A stretch of DNA of 64,000 nucleotides, taken from NCBI GenBank assembly GCA_016712465.1, contig JADJQZ010000001.1:6944001-7008000 (forward strand), read 5' to 3'. The notes beneath the pieces were generated by a model. It was not told the DNA's origin. It did no database searches and saw only the letters and a program-made list of their open reading frames with translations. The stretch is from Candidatus Obscuribacter sp. Its GTDB lineage: Bacteria; Cyanobacteriota; Vampirovibrionia; Obscuribacterales; Obscuribacteraceae. Shown here piece after piece: positions 17,619-26,802 of this stretch (its first letter is position 1; each line of letters opens with the position of its first letter). The position numbers and the translations under genes were made by a program.

Positions 17619-18317
17619 ATGACTGACGCAGATGTGAGCAAAGGAGTGCAAATCTTCACTTTGCCGGAACTTTTGCAGTATTTTCAGGCGCAGCCCAAGA
17701 GCCGCCGTTTGATTGTAATGGCCGGACCCCAGGGTTCCGGCAAGAGCTATCTGGCCAAGCGCTTGAAGCGGTTGCGCAGTGATGATTGCGGCTATCGTCT
17801 CTTCAAACGCTTGAGCGCCGATAAGCTCAAGAAGCGTTCGCCCTGGCTCACCGATGCTGAGGCGGAGCGTGAGTACATGACTGCGCTCAAACGTAGTCTG
17901 GAGAACGGTCATAACATAGTGGACGACAATCTAAATGCCAGTGACTGGGTGCGCAAGAAGGTCATTGACCTGGCCCGCAATCATGGCTATGAGGATATCT
18001 CCATCGTCTACATCGATCTTCCCCTGGCTCGCTGCCTGTCTAGAAATGCGGCACGGAGTAGACCGACCGCCGACTGGATAGTCAGGAAAGTGTGGGAAAA
18101 GTTTTACCGGGATGGATTGCCGCAAGCCAGTGAGGCTGAGGTGATTCGCATCAAGCCTCTGGATGACCGGGTTAGCTACGAGCTTTCCGTCACGGAGTAT
18201 AAACCAACGTCAACGGTTGCACCTTCCGGTAAGTCGCCGAAGGTTGGTCTTCCCGTTGCCTTCTTTCAACGTGTATTACGGTTCTGGCGCGCCTTAACAA
18301 AAAGCCTGAACCGCTAA
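17619..18317 (+). CDS. P-loop kinase, zeta-toxin/polynucleotide-kinase-like (AAA_33 type)
   Basis: A 232-residue protein with Walker A GPQGSGKS (residues 36-43) after a VMA strand. LENGHNIVDDNLNASDWVRKKV (about 88-109) resembles the Walker B/substrate region of the zeta-toxin, polynucleotide kinase and predicted ATPase group. IVYIDLPLARCLSRNAARS provides the LID arginines. The C-terminal ~35 residues are basic and unstructured. Substrate (small molecule, nucleic acid or protein) cannot be told. GAGGAGG precedes the ATG. It is 25 nt from Pit and 18 nt before the coiled-coil gene, so it is likely in one transcript with them. Confidence 0.72.
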   Translation: MTDADVSKGVQIFTLPELLQYFQAQPKSRRLIVMAGPQGSGKSYLAKRLKRLRSDDCGYRLFKRLSADKLKKRSPWLTDAEAEREYMTALKRSLENGHNIVDDNLNASDWVRKKVIDLARNHGYEDISIVYIDLPLARCLSRNAARSRPTADWIVRKVWEKFYRDGLPQASEAEVIRIKPLDDRVSYELSVTEYKPTSTVAPSGKSPKVGLPVAFFQRVLRFWRALTKSLNR

Positions 18318-18335
18318 TTCTTAGAAGAGCAGATT

Positions 18336-19595
18336 ATGTTATCTACAAACGAAGTTGAAAACCAACTTGTACAGTGGGAGACGGATATCAGGCAGGCCGT
18401 GGCAAATGTCACGGAGTTGGAAAATCTGTCTACCTACCAGATTATTTGCCAGCGCAAGGTGCCAGCCGAAAATTTGGCTGGTGTGAGCCGGGCTAAGGTA
18501 GAACCCCTTGTTGCCGACATGAAACAGATGTGGCCGCACTTGAGCCTGGTGATCAGCACCGTGCAGGAAGCACGCAAGCTGAAGAACAGCAGCCGGCGCC
18601 TCAGTGACAGGGATTTGAATGAAATTGACCGGCTGTTGAACGGGCAGTCCATAAAGTTGCCCGACACCATTGTGCCGCTCCAGAAGAGGGGGCTTGTCTC
18701 GGCTGCATCTCAGGCTAACTACATTTCGCCCCGGGCCCTTTTGAATTCCCTGGTGGGTGTTTTTACGGCTGTTCGGGATGTGATGTTTACCATTGATGAA
18801 ATCTGGACGGTCAGTCAGGCGGCATTTGACCAGCAGGAGAAGGAACTGAACGCCGTCCGGACGCTAGTGCAAACACTGGCAGCCGTGGATGAAAACAAGC
18901 AACTGGCCAGGCTTGACCAGTTGTTGGCGGAGGCTCGGCGAATAAGCCTATCTGATCCCCTCGCTTATGCCGAGCAAGCCGATAATCCGCTGGCAGGCGA
19001 GCTGGCCGCTTTGCAAGGGCGTCTGCAAGCTTTACAGGAAGCCAGGAAAGACCTGGCCGCTACTGTCACCAGGGCACAAGAGAAGCTGCGGCAAATCGAA
19101 GCTGAGGATGCCGAGCTGAGCAACTTGAAATTGGAAGTGGAGGACGCCATCAGTAATGGCCCGGCGTTGGCGCGCAGCGATATGACTCTGGCGCGCTTGC
19201 AAGAGTGGCAGGGCCGGATTGTAGCCGAAACGGAACCGGACAAAGTGCTGGCGCATTTGAACCAGTGGTTTGCCAAAGCTGAGCAATTTCAGGGCGAAAC
19301 CCGCTCTCTGACCGAGCTGGCTAAAAGCGTGTTGGAAGAGCGGCAGATGCTCAAGAGTCGCGTCAAAGCTTACAAAAATACAGCCGGTCGAAGCACCTAC
19401 AAAGGTGTGGTCATGCTGGAGGAAGCTGAGTTTAGCAGGCTTTGCCTGTGCGCCGACCAGGCCCTGGCTCGCCCCACCGACATGAAGGCGGCCTGCAAAG
19501 CCGTCAACGACGTACACGGTCGCCTGCGCAGCCTGGAGCAATGGGAGGCGGAGGACAAAGGTAGTAACCAAACTTCAAAGAGTGAGAACGTATGA
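18336..19595 (+). CDS. Coiled-coil protein encoded directly before PknG
   Basis: A 419-residue soluble, largely helical protein with long heptad stretches (about residues 160-290, including LAATVTRAQEKLRQIEAEDAEL). It has no signal peptide, membrane span or catalytic motif that I recognise. AGAAGAG precedes the ATG. Its TGA overlaps the ATG of the kinase gene (ATGA at 19592), so its synthesis is probably coupled to that of PknG. It may be a scaffold or partner (inference). Confidence 0.65.
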   Translation: MLSTNEVENQLVQWETDIRQAVANVTELENLSTYQIICQRKVPAENLAGVSRAKVEPLVADMKQMWPHLSLVISTVQEARKLKNSSRRLSDRDLNEIDRLLNGQSIKLPDTIVPLQKRGLVSAASQANYISPRALLNSLVGVFTAVRDVMFTIDEIWTVSQAAFDQQEKELNAVRTLVQTLAAVDENKQLARLDQLLAEARRISLSDPLAYAEQADNPLAGELAALQGRLQALQEARKDLAATVTRAQEKLRQIEAEDAELSNLKLEVEDAISNGPALARSDMTLARLQEWQGRIVAETEPDKVLAHLNQWFAKAEQFQGETRSLTELAKSVLEERQMLKSRVKAYKNTAGRSTYKGVVMLEEAEFSRLCLCADQALARPTDMKAACKAVNDVHGRLRSLEQWEAEDKGSNQTSKSENV

Positions 19596-21985
19596 CTATG
19601 CAAGAAAATATTTGTTCCTGTGGTACCGAATATGGTGCAGACGGTATCTGCCCGGATTGCGGTAATATCAAGCCGGAGGCCGTTAAAGCCCTTGATGCCT
19701 CTCAGGGCAACCTGGTCCCAGACGTGCTTTCCGTTCATTCCGGTCATACTAAAAATACCGGGCTTTCCTCACGTACAAGCAAGTCATCCCGGGCAAGGCA
19801 GCTGGCTCTTTCGCTGCGTACTCAGGTGACGGCGCGTCCGGTCACCGTGGTGGCCATTGTGGACGAGAGCGGCAAAGCCGACGGAAAGGTTCGTAAGCGG
19901 AGGCATGAATTCTCCACCCGTACTTCCACTCGTACCACCCGCGGTATTGCTGCCGGTCTGGTGGAATTGGAAACTTTGCCGCCGGTTGACGCACAGAGCC
20001 TGATTCGAGAAGGTCTGGGGATCAGCAAGGAGCAGCGGGTCTGTGGTAATCCCGAGTGTCAGCATCTGCAAGCTCACGGTGAGCCTCGCAATCTCTATCG
20101 CGAGAAGAATGGCGTTCCCATCGATAAAGGGCTCTGTCCTTCTTGCCGCGCTCCCTTCAATTTCTCGCCGATTCCTAAGGAAACGGTCATTTCCGGTCAA
20201 TACTCGGTTCTCGGACCGATAGCGGTAGGAGGTTTCGGCTTCATCTATCTGGCCTGGGATATGAACGTGGGGCGCTACGTCGTCTTAAAAGGACTGCTCA
20301 ATTCCAGAGACCCGGAGCAGCAGATTCTGGCTGTGCAGGAAAGGCGATTCCTGGCTGATTTACAGTCACCGGAGATAGTCAACATTGTCAACTTCGTCAC
20401 CCATTCCGAGCATCACGATGAGAGCCAGGATGGTCAGGAAGTTGATATGCAGACCTTTATAGTCATGGAATTCATTGACGGACAGACCCTCAAGTCAATC
20501 AAGAAAAAGTGGATGCAGGAGAATGCCAATGCGCCGCTGCCTGTCACCGATGCCATTTACTTCATGCTCGGGATTCTGCCGGCCTTTACCTACTTGCATA
20601 AGCAGGGTGTTTACTACTGCGATTTCAAGATGGAAAATGCCATGTTGCAGGGTGACCGTTTGCGGCTCATCGACCTTGGTGGTGCCAGAAAGGCTTCGGA
20701 AGTGGGCGGCAGTTGCTTCCTCACTCGCGGCTATGCGGCACCGGAAGCGGGCGGCGATAATCCTGAACCGTCGGTTTCCTCCGACCTCTACACCGTAGGA
20801 CGCACTCTGGCCATCCTCTGTACCAATTTTGACTGGCTGGAGGAATTCGAATTCGATTTGCCCACGCCGGATCGAGAACCGCTCTTTGCGCGCTACGAGT
20901 CGTTCTATCGCTTCTTGCTGCGCGCCTGCCACCGCGACCCGGACCAGCGTTTTCAGTCGGCTCTGGAGATGTCCGAGCAACTTCTGGGAGTGCTGGCTGA
21001 GATTGTTTCCATCGACACCGGCAATGCCCGTCCGGTTTTTGCCAGCCCCGAGTTTGCTCTCGATGTATTGCGCGAAGTGGGTGAAAACAGTAAGCCGAGC
21101 TATCTGTCTTTAACTGATTTGAAGCCGGACCGGACTGATTCAGCCAACGCGCTCATTGAAACGGCTCTGGCCGAAAACGATCTGGCGCAACAGGCTAAAC
21201 TTCTCAAGCAGGCTATGGAGCAATTCCCCCGTTCAGCGGAAGCGCCTTTGCGTCTGGCCATGGTGGCTACCGCCTTGAAAGACTATAGTTGGGCGGAGAC
21301 AATCATTGCCGAGCGCATTGTGGTTGACCCTTATGACTTCCGCAATATCTGGGTTAAGGGTGCCTGGCTTATGGCTCAGGGCCGCTACGCGGATGCCTTC
21401 AAACACTTCGATGCCGTTTATTCCGAGGTTCCGGGCGAACTGGCTCCCAAGCTGGCTCTTGCTCTCTGTGCCGAGCTGAACGGTGATACGGATGTGGCTT
21501 TGCGCTACTACGAACTGGTGTCCGGCATTGACCCCAGCTTTGTCACAGCCGTATTCGGTCTGGCTCGCTGTCTCTATACCAAAGATGCAGTGGCGGCTGC
21601 CGATGCCTTTGATCGCGTTTCACCCCTTTCCGCTTCCTTCCAGCAAGCTCTGGCCAGCAAGATGCAGCTCCTCATCAAGGGCAAGCCGAACGCCGAGCTT
21701 TTGACGATGGCGGTTGCCACCATGAAGCGCATCAATCTGGATGGCTACGCTTATCATCAATTGCGCTTCCAGCTCTTCGAGGCCCTTCTGGCAGCGGTTG
21801 AAGATAACCGCCTGCCGGTGGGCGAAGTGGCCAACCTCGTGCAATTTGCAGGCGCCGGCACCGACTATTTGCGTCTGGCAATGGAGCAGGAAGCTCGCTT
21901 TTGTGCTCATAGCTGCGGTGAGCAAGAACTTTCCATTCAGTGGATCGACAGGGCGAATGCCGTGCGGCCGCTGACCCGTTTCTAA
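19592..21985 (+). CDS. pknG: PknG-type Ser/Thr protein kinase with zinc sites and TPR domain
   Basis: A 797-residue soluble kinase. Layout: an N-terminal zinc ribbon (C8, C10, C20, C23); a Ser/Thr/Arg linker ending TTRGIAAGLVELE, which resembles the autophosphorylated linker of mycobacterial PknG; a rubredoxin-like site (C151, C156, C182, C185; first pair C-x4-C); the kinase from about 204; then TPR-like helices from about 520. Kinase motifs: GGFGF loop, catalytic K233 in VVLKGL, YYCDFKMENAM (D344, K346, N349) in place of HRD, IDLGG (D361) in place of DFG, and DLYTVGRTLA as in PknG. In Actinobacteria PknG phosphorylates the FHA protein GarA downstream of GlnH/GlnX. Here FHA, PP2C, GlnX-like and PstS genes follow directly. 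Activity is expected, as key residues are intact. Confidence 0.92.
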   Translation: MTMQENICSCGTEYGADGICPDCGNIKPEAVKALDASQGNLVPDVLSVHSGHTKNTGLSSRTSKSSRARQLALSLRTQVTARPVTVVAIVDESGKADGKVRKRRHEFSTRTSTRTTRGIAAGLVELETLPPVDAQSLIREGLGISKEQRVCGNPECQHLQAHGEPRNLYREKNGVPIDKGLCPSCRAPFNFSPIPKETVISGQYSVLGPIAVGGFGFIYLAWDMNVGRYVVLKGLLNSRDPEQQILAVQERRFLADLQSPEIVNIVNFVTHSEHHDESQDGQEVDMQTFIVMEFIDGQTLKSIKKKWMQENANAPLPVTDAIYFMLGILPAFTYLHKQGVYYCDFKMENAMLQGDRLRLIDLGGARKASEVGGSCFLTRGYAAPEAGGDNPEPSVSSDLYTVGRTLAILCTNFDWLEEFEFDLPTPDREPLFARYESFYRFLLRACHRDPDQRFQSALEMSEQLLGVLAEIVSIDTGNARPVFASPEFALDVLREVGENSKPSYLSLTDLKPDRTDSANALIETALAENDLAQQAKLLKQAMEQFPRSAEAPLRLAMVATALKDYSWAETIIAERIVVDPYDFRNIWVKGAWLMAQGRYADAFKHFDAVYSEVPGELAPKLALALCAELNGDTDVALRYYELVSGIDPSFVTAVFGLARCLYTKDAVAAADAFDRVSPLSASFQQALASKMQLLIKGKPNAELLTMAVATMKRINLDGYAYHQLRFQLFEALLAAVEDNRLPVGEVANLVQFAGAGTDYLRLAMEQEARFCAHSCGEQELSIQWIDRANAVRPLTRF

Positions 21986-21998
21986 ATGGGGAGTAAAC

Positions 21999-23282
21999 AT
22001 GAACTGTCCAAAATGTTTGGAGCCCGTCGAAGAGGGCGATTTGTTTTGTGTCTGCGGTGCCGATCTGGCTTGCGCCTCTGAGAAGAGCGAAACCAAGAAC
22101 GGTGCTTCCGCCGCTAAGGGCGATGCCGCTAAAAGTGGGTCTGCCGGCGGCCTGTTTAAACCACCCGGCATGGGTGCTGCAGCCAAGAATACCGGCAAGA
22201 AAAAGGGCGGCTTGTTCAGCGTTCCCGGTGCGGCGGTGCCGGTCTCCAGGTCTGTGGAAAAACCGGTTAAGAGTACCGCCGTTAAGGTCAAAGGGAGACC
22301 CTGCCCGGATTGCGGTGCCGATTCGGAGCAAGTTTCCAGTGATGGAATATGCACCAATTGCGGTACCCAGGTGGTGTTCAGTCAGCGTGACGACTTTACG
22401 GTGGCCGCGTCAAACGAGCTTGCTGTGAGAAGTTTTCTGGGGCGTTGCCATCATCGAAACGAAGACTATGCTCTGGCCGCAGATATTGTGCTTGAGCCCA
22501 GCGGTAAGACATATACGGTGATACTCGTCTCCGACGGTGTATCATCTTCCGAATGTGCTCATCTGGCCTCGGAAGCGGCTTGCACCAGAGGCATGGAGTT
22601 TCTGGCGCAGGCCCTTAAAAGTGGTGTAAAGGCCGACTGTGATTTGTTGGCTGAAGCCATTTGTGCCGCCCAGGAGGCCGTACTCGCCGTCAAAGGAAAT
22701 GGTGAAACCGACAAACTCGGCCGCGCCAAAGTGCCGCCGGAAGCCACTTTTCTGGCAATTCTGTTGGACGGAGAGAAAGCCTATCTGGGCTGGGTAGGAG
22801 ACTGCCGCGCCTACTCCGTCTACATAAGCGCCACCGGGGAACTGGAAGCCCGTCTTCTCACCAAGGATCATTCCTGGATCAATTACATGGTAGACAGCGG
22901 GCAGTTGTCGGTGGAAGCGGCAGAAGCAGACCAGCAGGCTCATTGCATACTGCAAGTTTTGGGTCCGGTCGATAGCGCCAATCCCCTCAACCCCTCCTTT
23001 GCCAGTTACGACCTCACAGGCTCTCAGCTCTTGCTTGCCGCCAGTGATGGTTTCTGGAATTACGGGCAGCCCAGTCAGGCCAGACCTGCCGGTCCCATGC
23101 TCGAGCAGTTGAAGACTCTTTCTCTGGCGGAAGTTTCCGCCGAGGCAATCGCCCGTAAGCTGGTTGCCTTTGCCAACGATACGGAAGGACGCGACAACAT
23201 CACCGTGGTGGTGCAGAAGCGGCATCCTTCGCACGGACGGGTGGAGACATCTACCCGCACCGATCAACTACCTTTGAACTAA
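21999..23282 (+). CDS. PP2C-type protein phosphatase with two zinc ribbons
   Basis: A 427-residue soluble protein. Zinc ribbon 1: C3, C6, C17, C19. A Lys/Gly/Ala-rich linker follows. Zinc ribbon 2: C102, C105, C118, C121. The PP2C catalytic domain spans ~140-407, with metal-site motifs RNED (153-156), VSDGVS (177-182), GDCRAY (267-272), ASDGFW (348-353) and GRDNIT (397-402). PPM/PP2C enzymes remove phosphate from Ser/Thr and need Mn/Mg. It lies 13 nt after PknG with GGGGAG before the ATG. Encoded with the kinase, it is the obvious opposing enzyme for the FHA or other targets (inference). Confidence 0.9.
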   Translation: MNCPKCLEPVEEGDLFCVCGADLACASEKSETKNGASAAKGDAAKSGSAGGLFKPPGMGAAAKNTGKKKGGLFSVPGAAVPVSRSVEKPVKSTAVKVKGRPCPDCGADSEQVSSDGICTNCGTQVVFSQRDDFTVAASNELAVRSFLGRCHHRNEDYALAADIVLEPSGKTYTVILVSDGVSSSECAHLASEAACTRGMEFLAQALKSGVKADCDLLAEAICAAQEAVLAVKGNGETDKLGRAKVPPEATFLAILLDGEKAYLGWVGDCRAYSVYISATGELEARLLTKDHSWINYMVDSGQLSVEAAEADQQAHCILQVLGPVDSANPLNPSFASYDLTGSQLLLAASDGFWNYGQPSQARPAGPMLEQLKTLSLAEVSAEAIARKLVAFANDTEGRDNITVVVQKRHPSHGRVETSTRTDQLPLN

Positions 23283-23301
23283 TTTAGCGGAGCAATGAAT
23301 A

Positions 23302-24639
23302 ATGAGCGAAAATATCCAACCTTCCATTCTTTTGAAGGCTGACGTAAACGGCTATCTCAATCTAAATGCCGATACCCTGGATGCAGCCTTCACCCTTACG
23401 CCGACCGGCTTTGATATGGCACAGGCGCCACGTCTGGAGCAGAATGTCATTTTCATGGGCGACGTTTCCGGTTCCATGGATAGTCCTGCCAGCAAGCTGA
23501 AATTCATGAAACTGGCCATGATTGGTGCGATCAGGAAATTACCGGAGCACTTCTACTTCGCCGTGGTCACCTTCGCCTCCAGCGCCCGGGCCGTGGTGGA
23601 ACTCTGCCAGGCTACCGAAGCAAACAAGAAACTGGCAATCGCTGCCGTGGAGCGTATCACCGCTGGTGGCGGCACAGAGATGTCGAAAGGTTTGAAAGTG
23701 GTCATGCAAGAACAAATGCGCCGCCCTCAGGCTGCCGGTTTGTGCGTGCTCCTGACGGACGGCCAGAACGAGTCCAGTGATGAAAGTTCTCTGGACGAGG
23801 TCTTGCAAGATTTTCAAGCTAAAGCCGGTCAGGGCATGGTGGTGCAGGTGCACGCCCGTGGTGTGTATTCCGACTTCAGTTTCGACCAGGTGAACAAAAT
23901 CGCCACTGCCACCAAAGGCATGGCGCCGGAGTACATTGAAGAAGCCGATAAGTTGGAAGCCGACTTTGCAGCCCTGGTGGATCTGGCCAGTGCCAATGTC
24001 ATTTCCGACGTGCGCTTAAATGTGTGGACGCCGAAAGTGGTTTCCATCAAGGCCTGCAAAAAGACCCTGCCCTTCCTGCAAGATTTGATGGGCAGCCAGA
24101 CGGTCGATCAGACTGCCGGCATCACAAGTAGTTTCCCTCTCGGGGCCATGAATGCCGAAGTGACTGAATACTTCGTCACTTTCGCTCTGCAGCCTAAACC
24201 GGTGGGACAGGCCGGGTCGGCAGGAAAGGTCTGGGTGTCCTTCATGTATAACGGCACCAAGGTGGAAACCGCTCCGGAGACCATTCGCTGTGAGTGGACC
24301 GGCGACCATGACACCCGCTCCATTCGCATTCCTGAAGGGGTGGCCAGGGCTCGTGGTGATGTGGACTTCGCCAGAAACATTCAAGAAGGCATGGAGGCTC
24401 TCAAGAATGGCGACAAGGCGGCTGCTACACAGCGACTGGGAGCTGCCGCCAAATTTGCCCATGAGAAGGGCGATAAGGAATTGACCCAGCGCCTTGAGGC
24501 TCTGGTTGTCATTGAAGACGCCGCCGCCGGTACGGTGAAAATCAAGGCCGGTGCCGAGAAGGACACCAATGCCACGCTGCGATTGGAATCGGCTTCCATT
24601 CGCACCAAGAAGTTGCCGGTCAACGCTGGAGGTAAATAA
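23302..24639 (+). CDS. von Willebrand factor A domain protein with complete MIDAS
   Basis: A 445-residue soluble protein. The vWA domain occupies about residues 47-230. MIDAS residues are D54-S56-S58 (DVSGS), T125 in AGGGTEMS and D153 in LLTDGQ. A beta-rich region follows (~235-345), then a helical tail (~350-420). vWA domains bind ligands through a divalent metal and often act as assembly or signalling platforms. vWA genes with PP2C, kinase and FHA partners are known from other bacterial signalling clusters, such as TerY-phosphorylation triads. It lies 20 nt after the phosphatase and 2 nt before the FHA gene, so co-expression is near certain. Confidence 0.88.
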   Translation: MSENIQPSILLKADVNGYLNLNADTLDAAFTLTPTGFDMAQAPRLEQNVIFMGDVSGSMDSPASKLKFMKLAMIGAIRKLPEHFYFAVVTFASSARAVVELCQATEANKKLAIAAVERITAGGGTEMSKGLKVVMQEQMRRPQAAGLCVLLTDGQNESSDESSLDEVLQDFQAKAGQGMVVQVHARGVYSDFSFDQVNKIATATKGMAPEYIEEADKLEADFAALVDLASANVISDVRLNVWTPKVVSIKACKKTLPFLQDLMGSQTVDQTAGITSSFPLGAMNAEVTEYFVTFALQPKPVGQAGSAGKVWVSFMYNGTKVETAPETIRCEWTGDHDTRSIRIPEGVARARGDVDFARNIQEGMEALKNGDKAAATQRLGAAAKFAHEKGDKELTQRLEALVVIEDAAAGTVKIKAGAEKDTNATLRLESASIRTKKLPVNAGGK

Positions 24640-24640
24640 C

Positions 24641-25417
24641 ATGAGCGAAGAATATCACTGTGCTGAACATCCTGATTTTGTCAGTGACGATGTCAATGAA
24701 GTCTGCAGCGAATGCGGCAACTTCCTGGTGGACGAAAACGGACAGCCTGCCAGCGCTGCTCCGGCTTCGGTTGTACCGGCGGTAGAACTCTCCGGTTCGG
24801 CTGCGCCTGATACCGGTGACGCCGCCGTCAATACCGGCGTCAATGAAGATGCGGCAGGTGATGTCATCTGTCCGCACTGCCAGGAACCAAACGAGCCGGG
24901 CGACCTCTTTTGTATGAATTGCGGCGGCGACCTGAATGGAGTTGGTGCTGTGGCTGCTGCCCCGGTGGCGAGTTCAGTAGCGCCCGCAGGCAAGAAGCCT
25001 GTCTCTAGTAACAGCTACCAGGTGGCGGTTCCTGAGCCGGTTTTTCCGGCTTTGCTGAAGCTTGTGGCGCGCTTTGACAACAGCCCGCGAGCGCGCGCTG
25101 AAGATGCCGTGGAGCCCACGGATAAGAGCGACAAGGTGGTGCTTCTCGATCGCGCCGCTGTGAAAGTGGGGCGCACTGACCCTCGCGGTCAGCACTTCCC
25201 CCATGTGGCTCTCAATGAAGACGGGGGCATGTCTCGAAGACACTGCCAATTCGTGCGCGATAGCGGCGGTAATTACAGCCTTGTGGACACGGATTCAGGT
25301 AACGGCACCAAGCTTAACGGTGTCGCGCTTACTGCTTCCGTGCCGCAGCCTATCAAGGTCGGTGACCAGATCCAGGTTGGCTTCTGGTACACCATTTACG
25401 TTGAAAGCAATATCTAA
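24641..25417 (+). CDS. FHA-domain protein with two zinc ribbons (GarA-like candidate)
   Basis: A 258-residue soluble protein. Zinc site 1 uses C7, H10, C22, C25; site 2 uses C77, C80, C91, C94. A linker follows, then an FHA domain over ~165-258 with GR (177-178), SRRHC (198-202), DSGNGT (218-223) and NG (226-227), the phosphothreonine-binding set. In mycobacteria the small FHA protein GarA is the PknG substrate and controls 2-oxoglutarate metabolism. Here I see no GarA-like ETTS phospho-motif at the N-terminus; zinc ribbons replace it. The ATG at 24641 has GGAGG upstream. It lies between the vWA and GlnX-like genes. Confidence 0.9.
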   Translation: MSEEYHCAEHPDFVSDDVNEVCSECGNFLVDENGQPASAAPASVVPAVELSGSAAPDTGDAAVNTGVNEDAAGDVICPHCQEPNEPGDLFCMNCGGDLNGVGAVAAAPVASSVAPAGKKPVSSNSYQVAVPEPVFPALLKLVARFDNSPRARAEDAVEPTDKSDKVVLLDRAAVKVGRTDPRGQHFPHVALNEDGGMSRRHCQFVRDSGGNYSLVDTDSGNGTKLNGVALTASVPQPIKVGDQIQVGFWYTIYVESNI

Positions 25418-25426
25418 GGAATCCCT

Positions 25427-26800
25427 ATGCAAAATGAAAATTCTCTTCTTGCTTATTTCTTTGGCGGCAAGACTACCCCTGATCAGCTCTGGCGCTTTCG
25501 CCGCCTGAGCTGGCTCCTTTCAGCCTTGTTCCTGCTCTTCAGTCTGCTTTCCATCGGTGAGTTTGAATTCGCCATTCGTTCCGTAGGCAAGGAAGCTGCA
25601 CCGGCGGTAATGCAAGCCTACGTGATGAAGGAAGAAATTCTGGCCATGGATGCTGCCGCTGCCAGCGAACTGGCGGCGCGTCCGGGTGAGAACTACACCT
25701 CTTTTAAGGAATTTGAGAAGCGCCGCACTTTGCTCAACAATGAATTGAGCGAGGCCGTGCGCATGATGGATAGCGTCAGTGAAAGGCGACTCTTGCAGCA
25801 GTTGGGTCAGGCCGTGGACGACTACAAAGAAGCCGTTTCTATGGCCCGCAGTGCGCATGAGCGTAACGATGCCGCCTATCTGGCTTACTATCGCCTGGCT
25901 ACGGATATCCTGGTTAAACGCGTCAACGTCTACTGCGAACAGCTGGAGCAGTACAACCTCGACCTCTTGAATCGTTCCTATCACAGGCAGACCATCGCCG
26001 GAACAATTCTTTGTGTGCTGTTCGCCGTTGCCGGTGTACTGCTTATCGTCTTGAATCTGCGTAGCTCCGCTTACTTGCGGCAGCGGTTTCACCGCCGTTA
26101 CAGTGTGCCCCTCATGATCAGTACCTGGCTCTTGATTGGCTTCACCGGCTATACCATGACCAGTTTTGTCTATGGCGGCATGCAGCTTTCCACCGCCAAG
26201 GTCGACACCTTTGCTTCCATTACCAAACTTCTGGATGCTCGGGCTGCCGTATACAGCGTCAATGCTTCCTTAAATCGGCAATTGCTGGATAAGGCTTTGC
26301 GCACGGAGCATCGCAAGAATTTGACTGCCAGCCTGGCGGACCTGGTCGGAGACCTCAATGACGGGCAGTGGCAGGAGCTTGAGAAGAACCTGAGCGAGGA
26401 TAAAAGACCAGCCGCTGATGCTAAAGGCAGTCTTGTGCAGGCCGCTGCCACCTTCGATTTCGAGGATGAATTTGTGATGCTGCAGAGGGCCTTTCAGGAG
26501 TTAAGGCAGTTCCGTCAGACCATTGATCAGGTGCACACGCTTCTGGATGCCGGTAAGGCAGAGGAGGCTTTGAAGCTCTCCATCGGCTTGAATGTCGGAC
26601 AGGGGCGTTATCTGTTCGACAAATTGGACTCCTCTTTGAGCCAGGCAGAAGGGGTAACTACAGCCCACTTTACTAAGGTGGTCGCTCGCAGCCACGGACT
26701 ATTGGCCTGGACGCTTTATGCCGCACCACTGGTGGTGCTGGGCGCGCTCTGGCTCTTCGGTGCGGCGATTTCCGCCCGCATAAAGGAATATGAGGTCTAA
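25427..26800 (+). CDS. Four-TM sensor-like membrane protein with GlnX topology
   Basis: A 457-residue membrane protein. TM1 is ~28-44, a helical extracytoplasmic domain spans ~45-188, TM2 is ~190-212, a short basic cytoplasmic loop (RQRFHRR) follows, TM3 is ~227-249, a second helical extracytoplasmic domain spans ~250-423, and TM4 is ~424-447, with a short tail. Mycobacterial GlnX, which links the binding protein GlnH to PknG, has the same overall plan; sequence similarity cannot be judged by eye. The paired helical sensor-like domains resemble four-helix-bundle ligand or protein sensors. AAGGA precedes the ATG. It lies 9 nt after the FHA gene and 2 nt before the PstS gene. The tail is too short for an effector domain, so output must go through another protein. 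Confidence 0.72.
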   Translation: MQNENSLLAYFFGGKTTPDQLWRFRRLSWLLSALFLLFSLLSIGEFEFAIRSVGKEAAPAVMQAYVMKEEILAMDAAAASELAARPGENYTSFKEFEKRRTLLNNELSEAVRMMDSVSERRLLQQLGQAVDDYKEAVSMARSAHERNDAAYLAYYRLATDILVKRVNVYCEQLEQYNLDLLNRSYHRQTIAGTILCVLFAVAGVLLIVLNLRSSAYLRQRFHRRYSVPLMISTWLLIGFTGYTMTSFVYGGMQLSTAKVDTFASITKLLDARAAVYSVNASLNRQLLDKALRTEHRKNLTASLADLVGDLNDGQWQELEKNLSEDKRPAADAKGSLVQAAATFDFEDEFVMLQRAFQELRQFRQTIDQVHTLLDAGKAEEALKLSIGLNVGQGRYLFDKLDSSLSQAEGVTTAHFTKVVARSHGLLAWTLYAAPLVVLGALWLFGAAISARIKEYEV

Positions 26801-26802
26801 TC

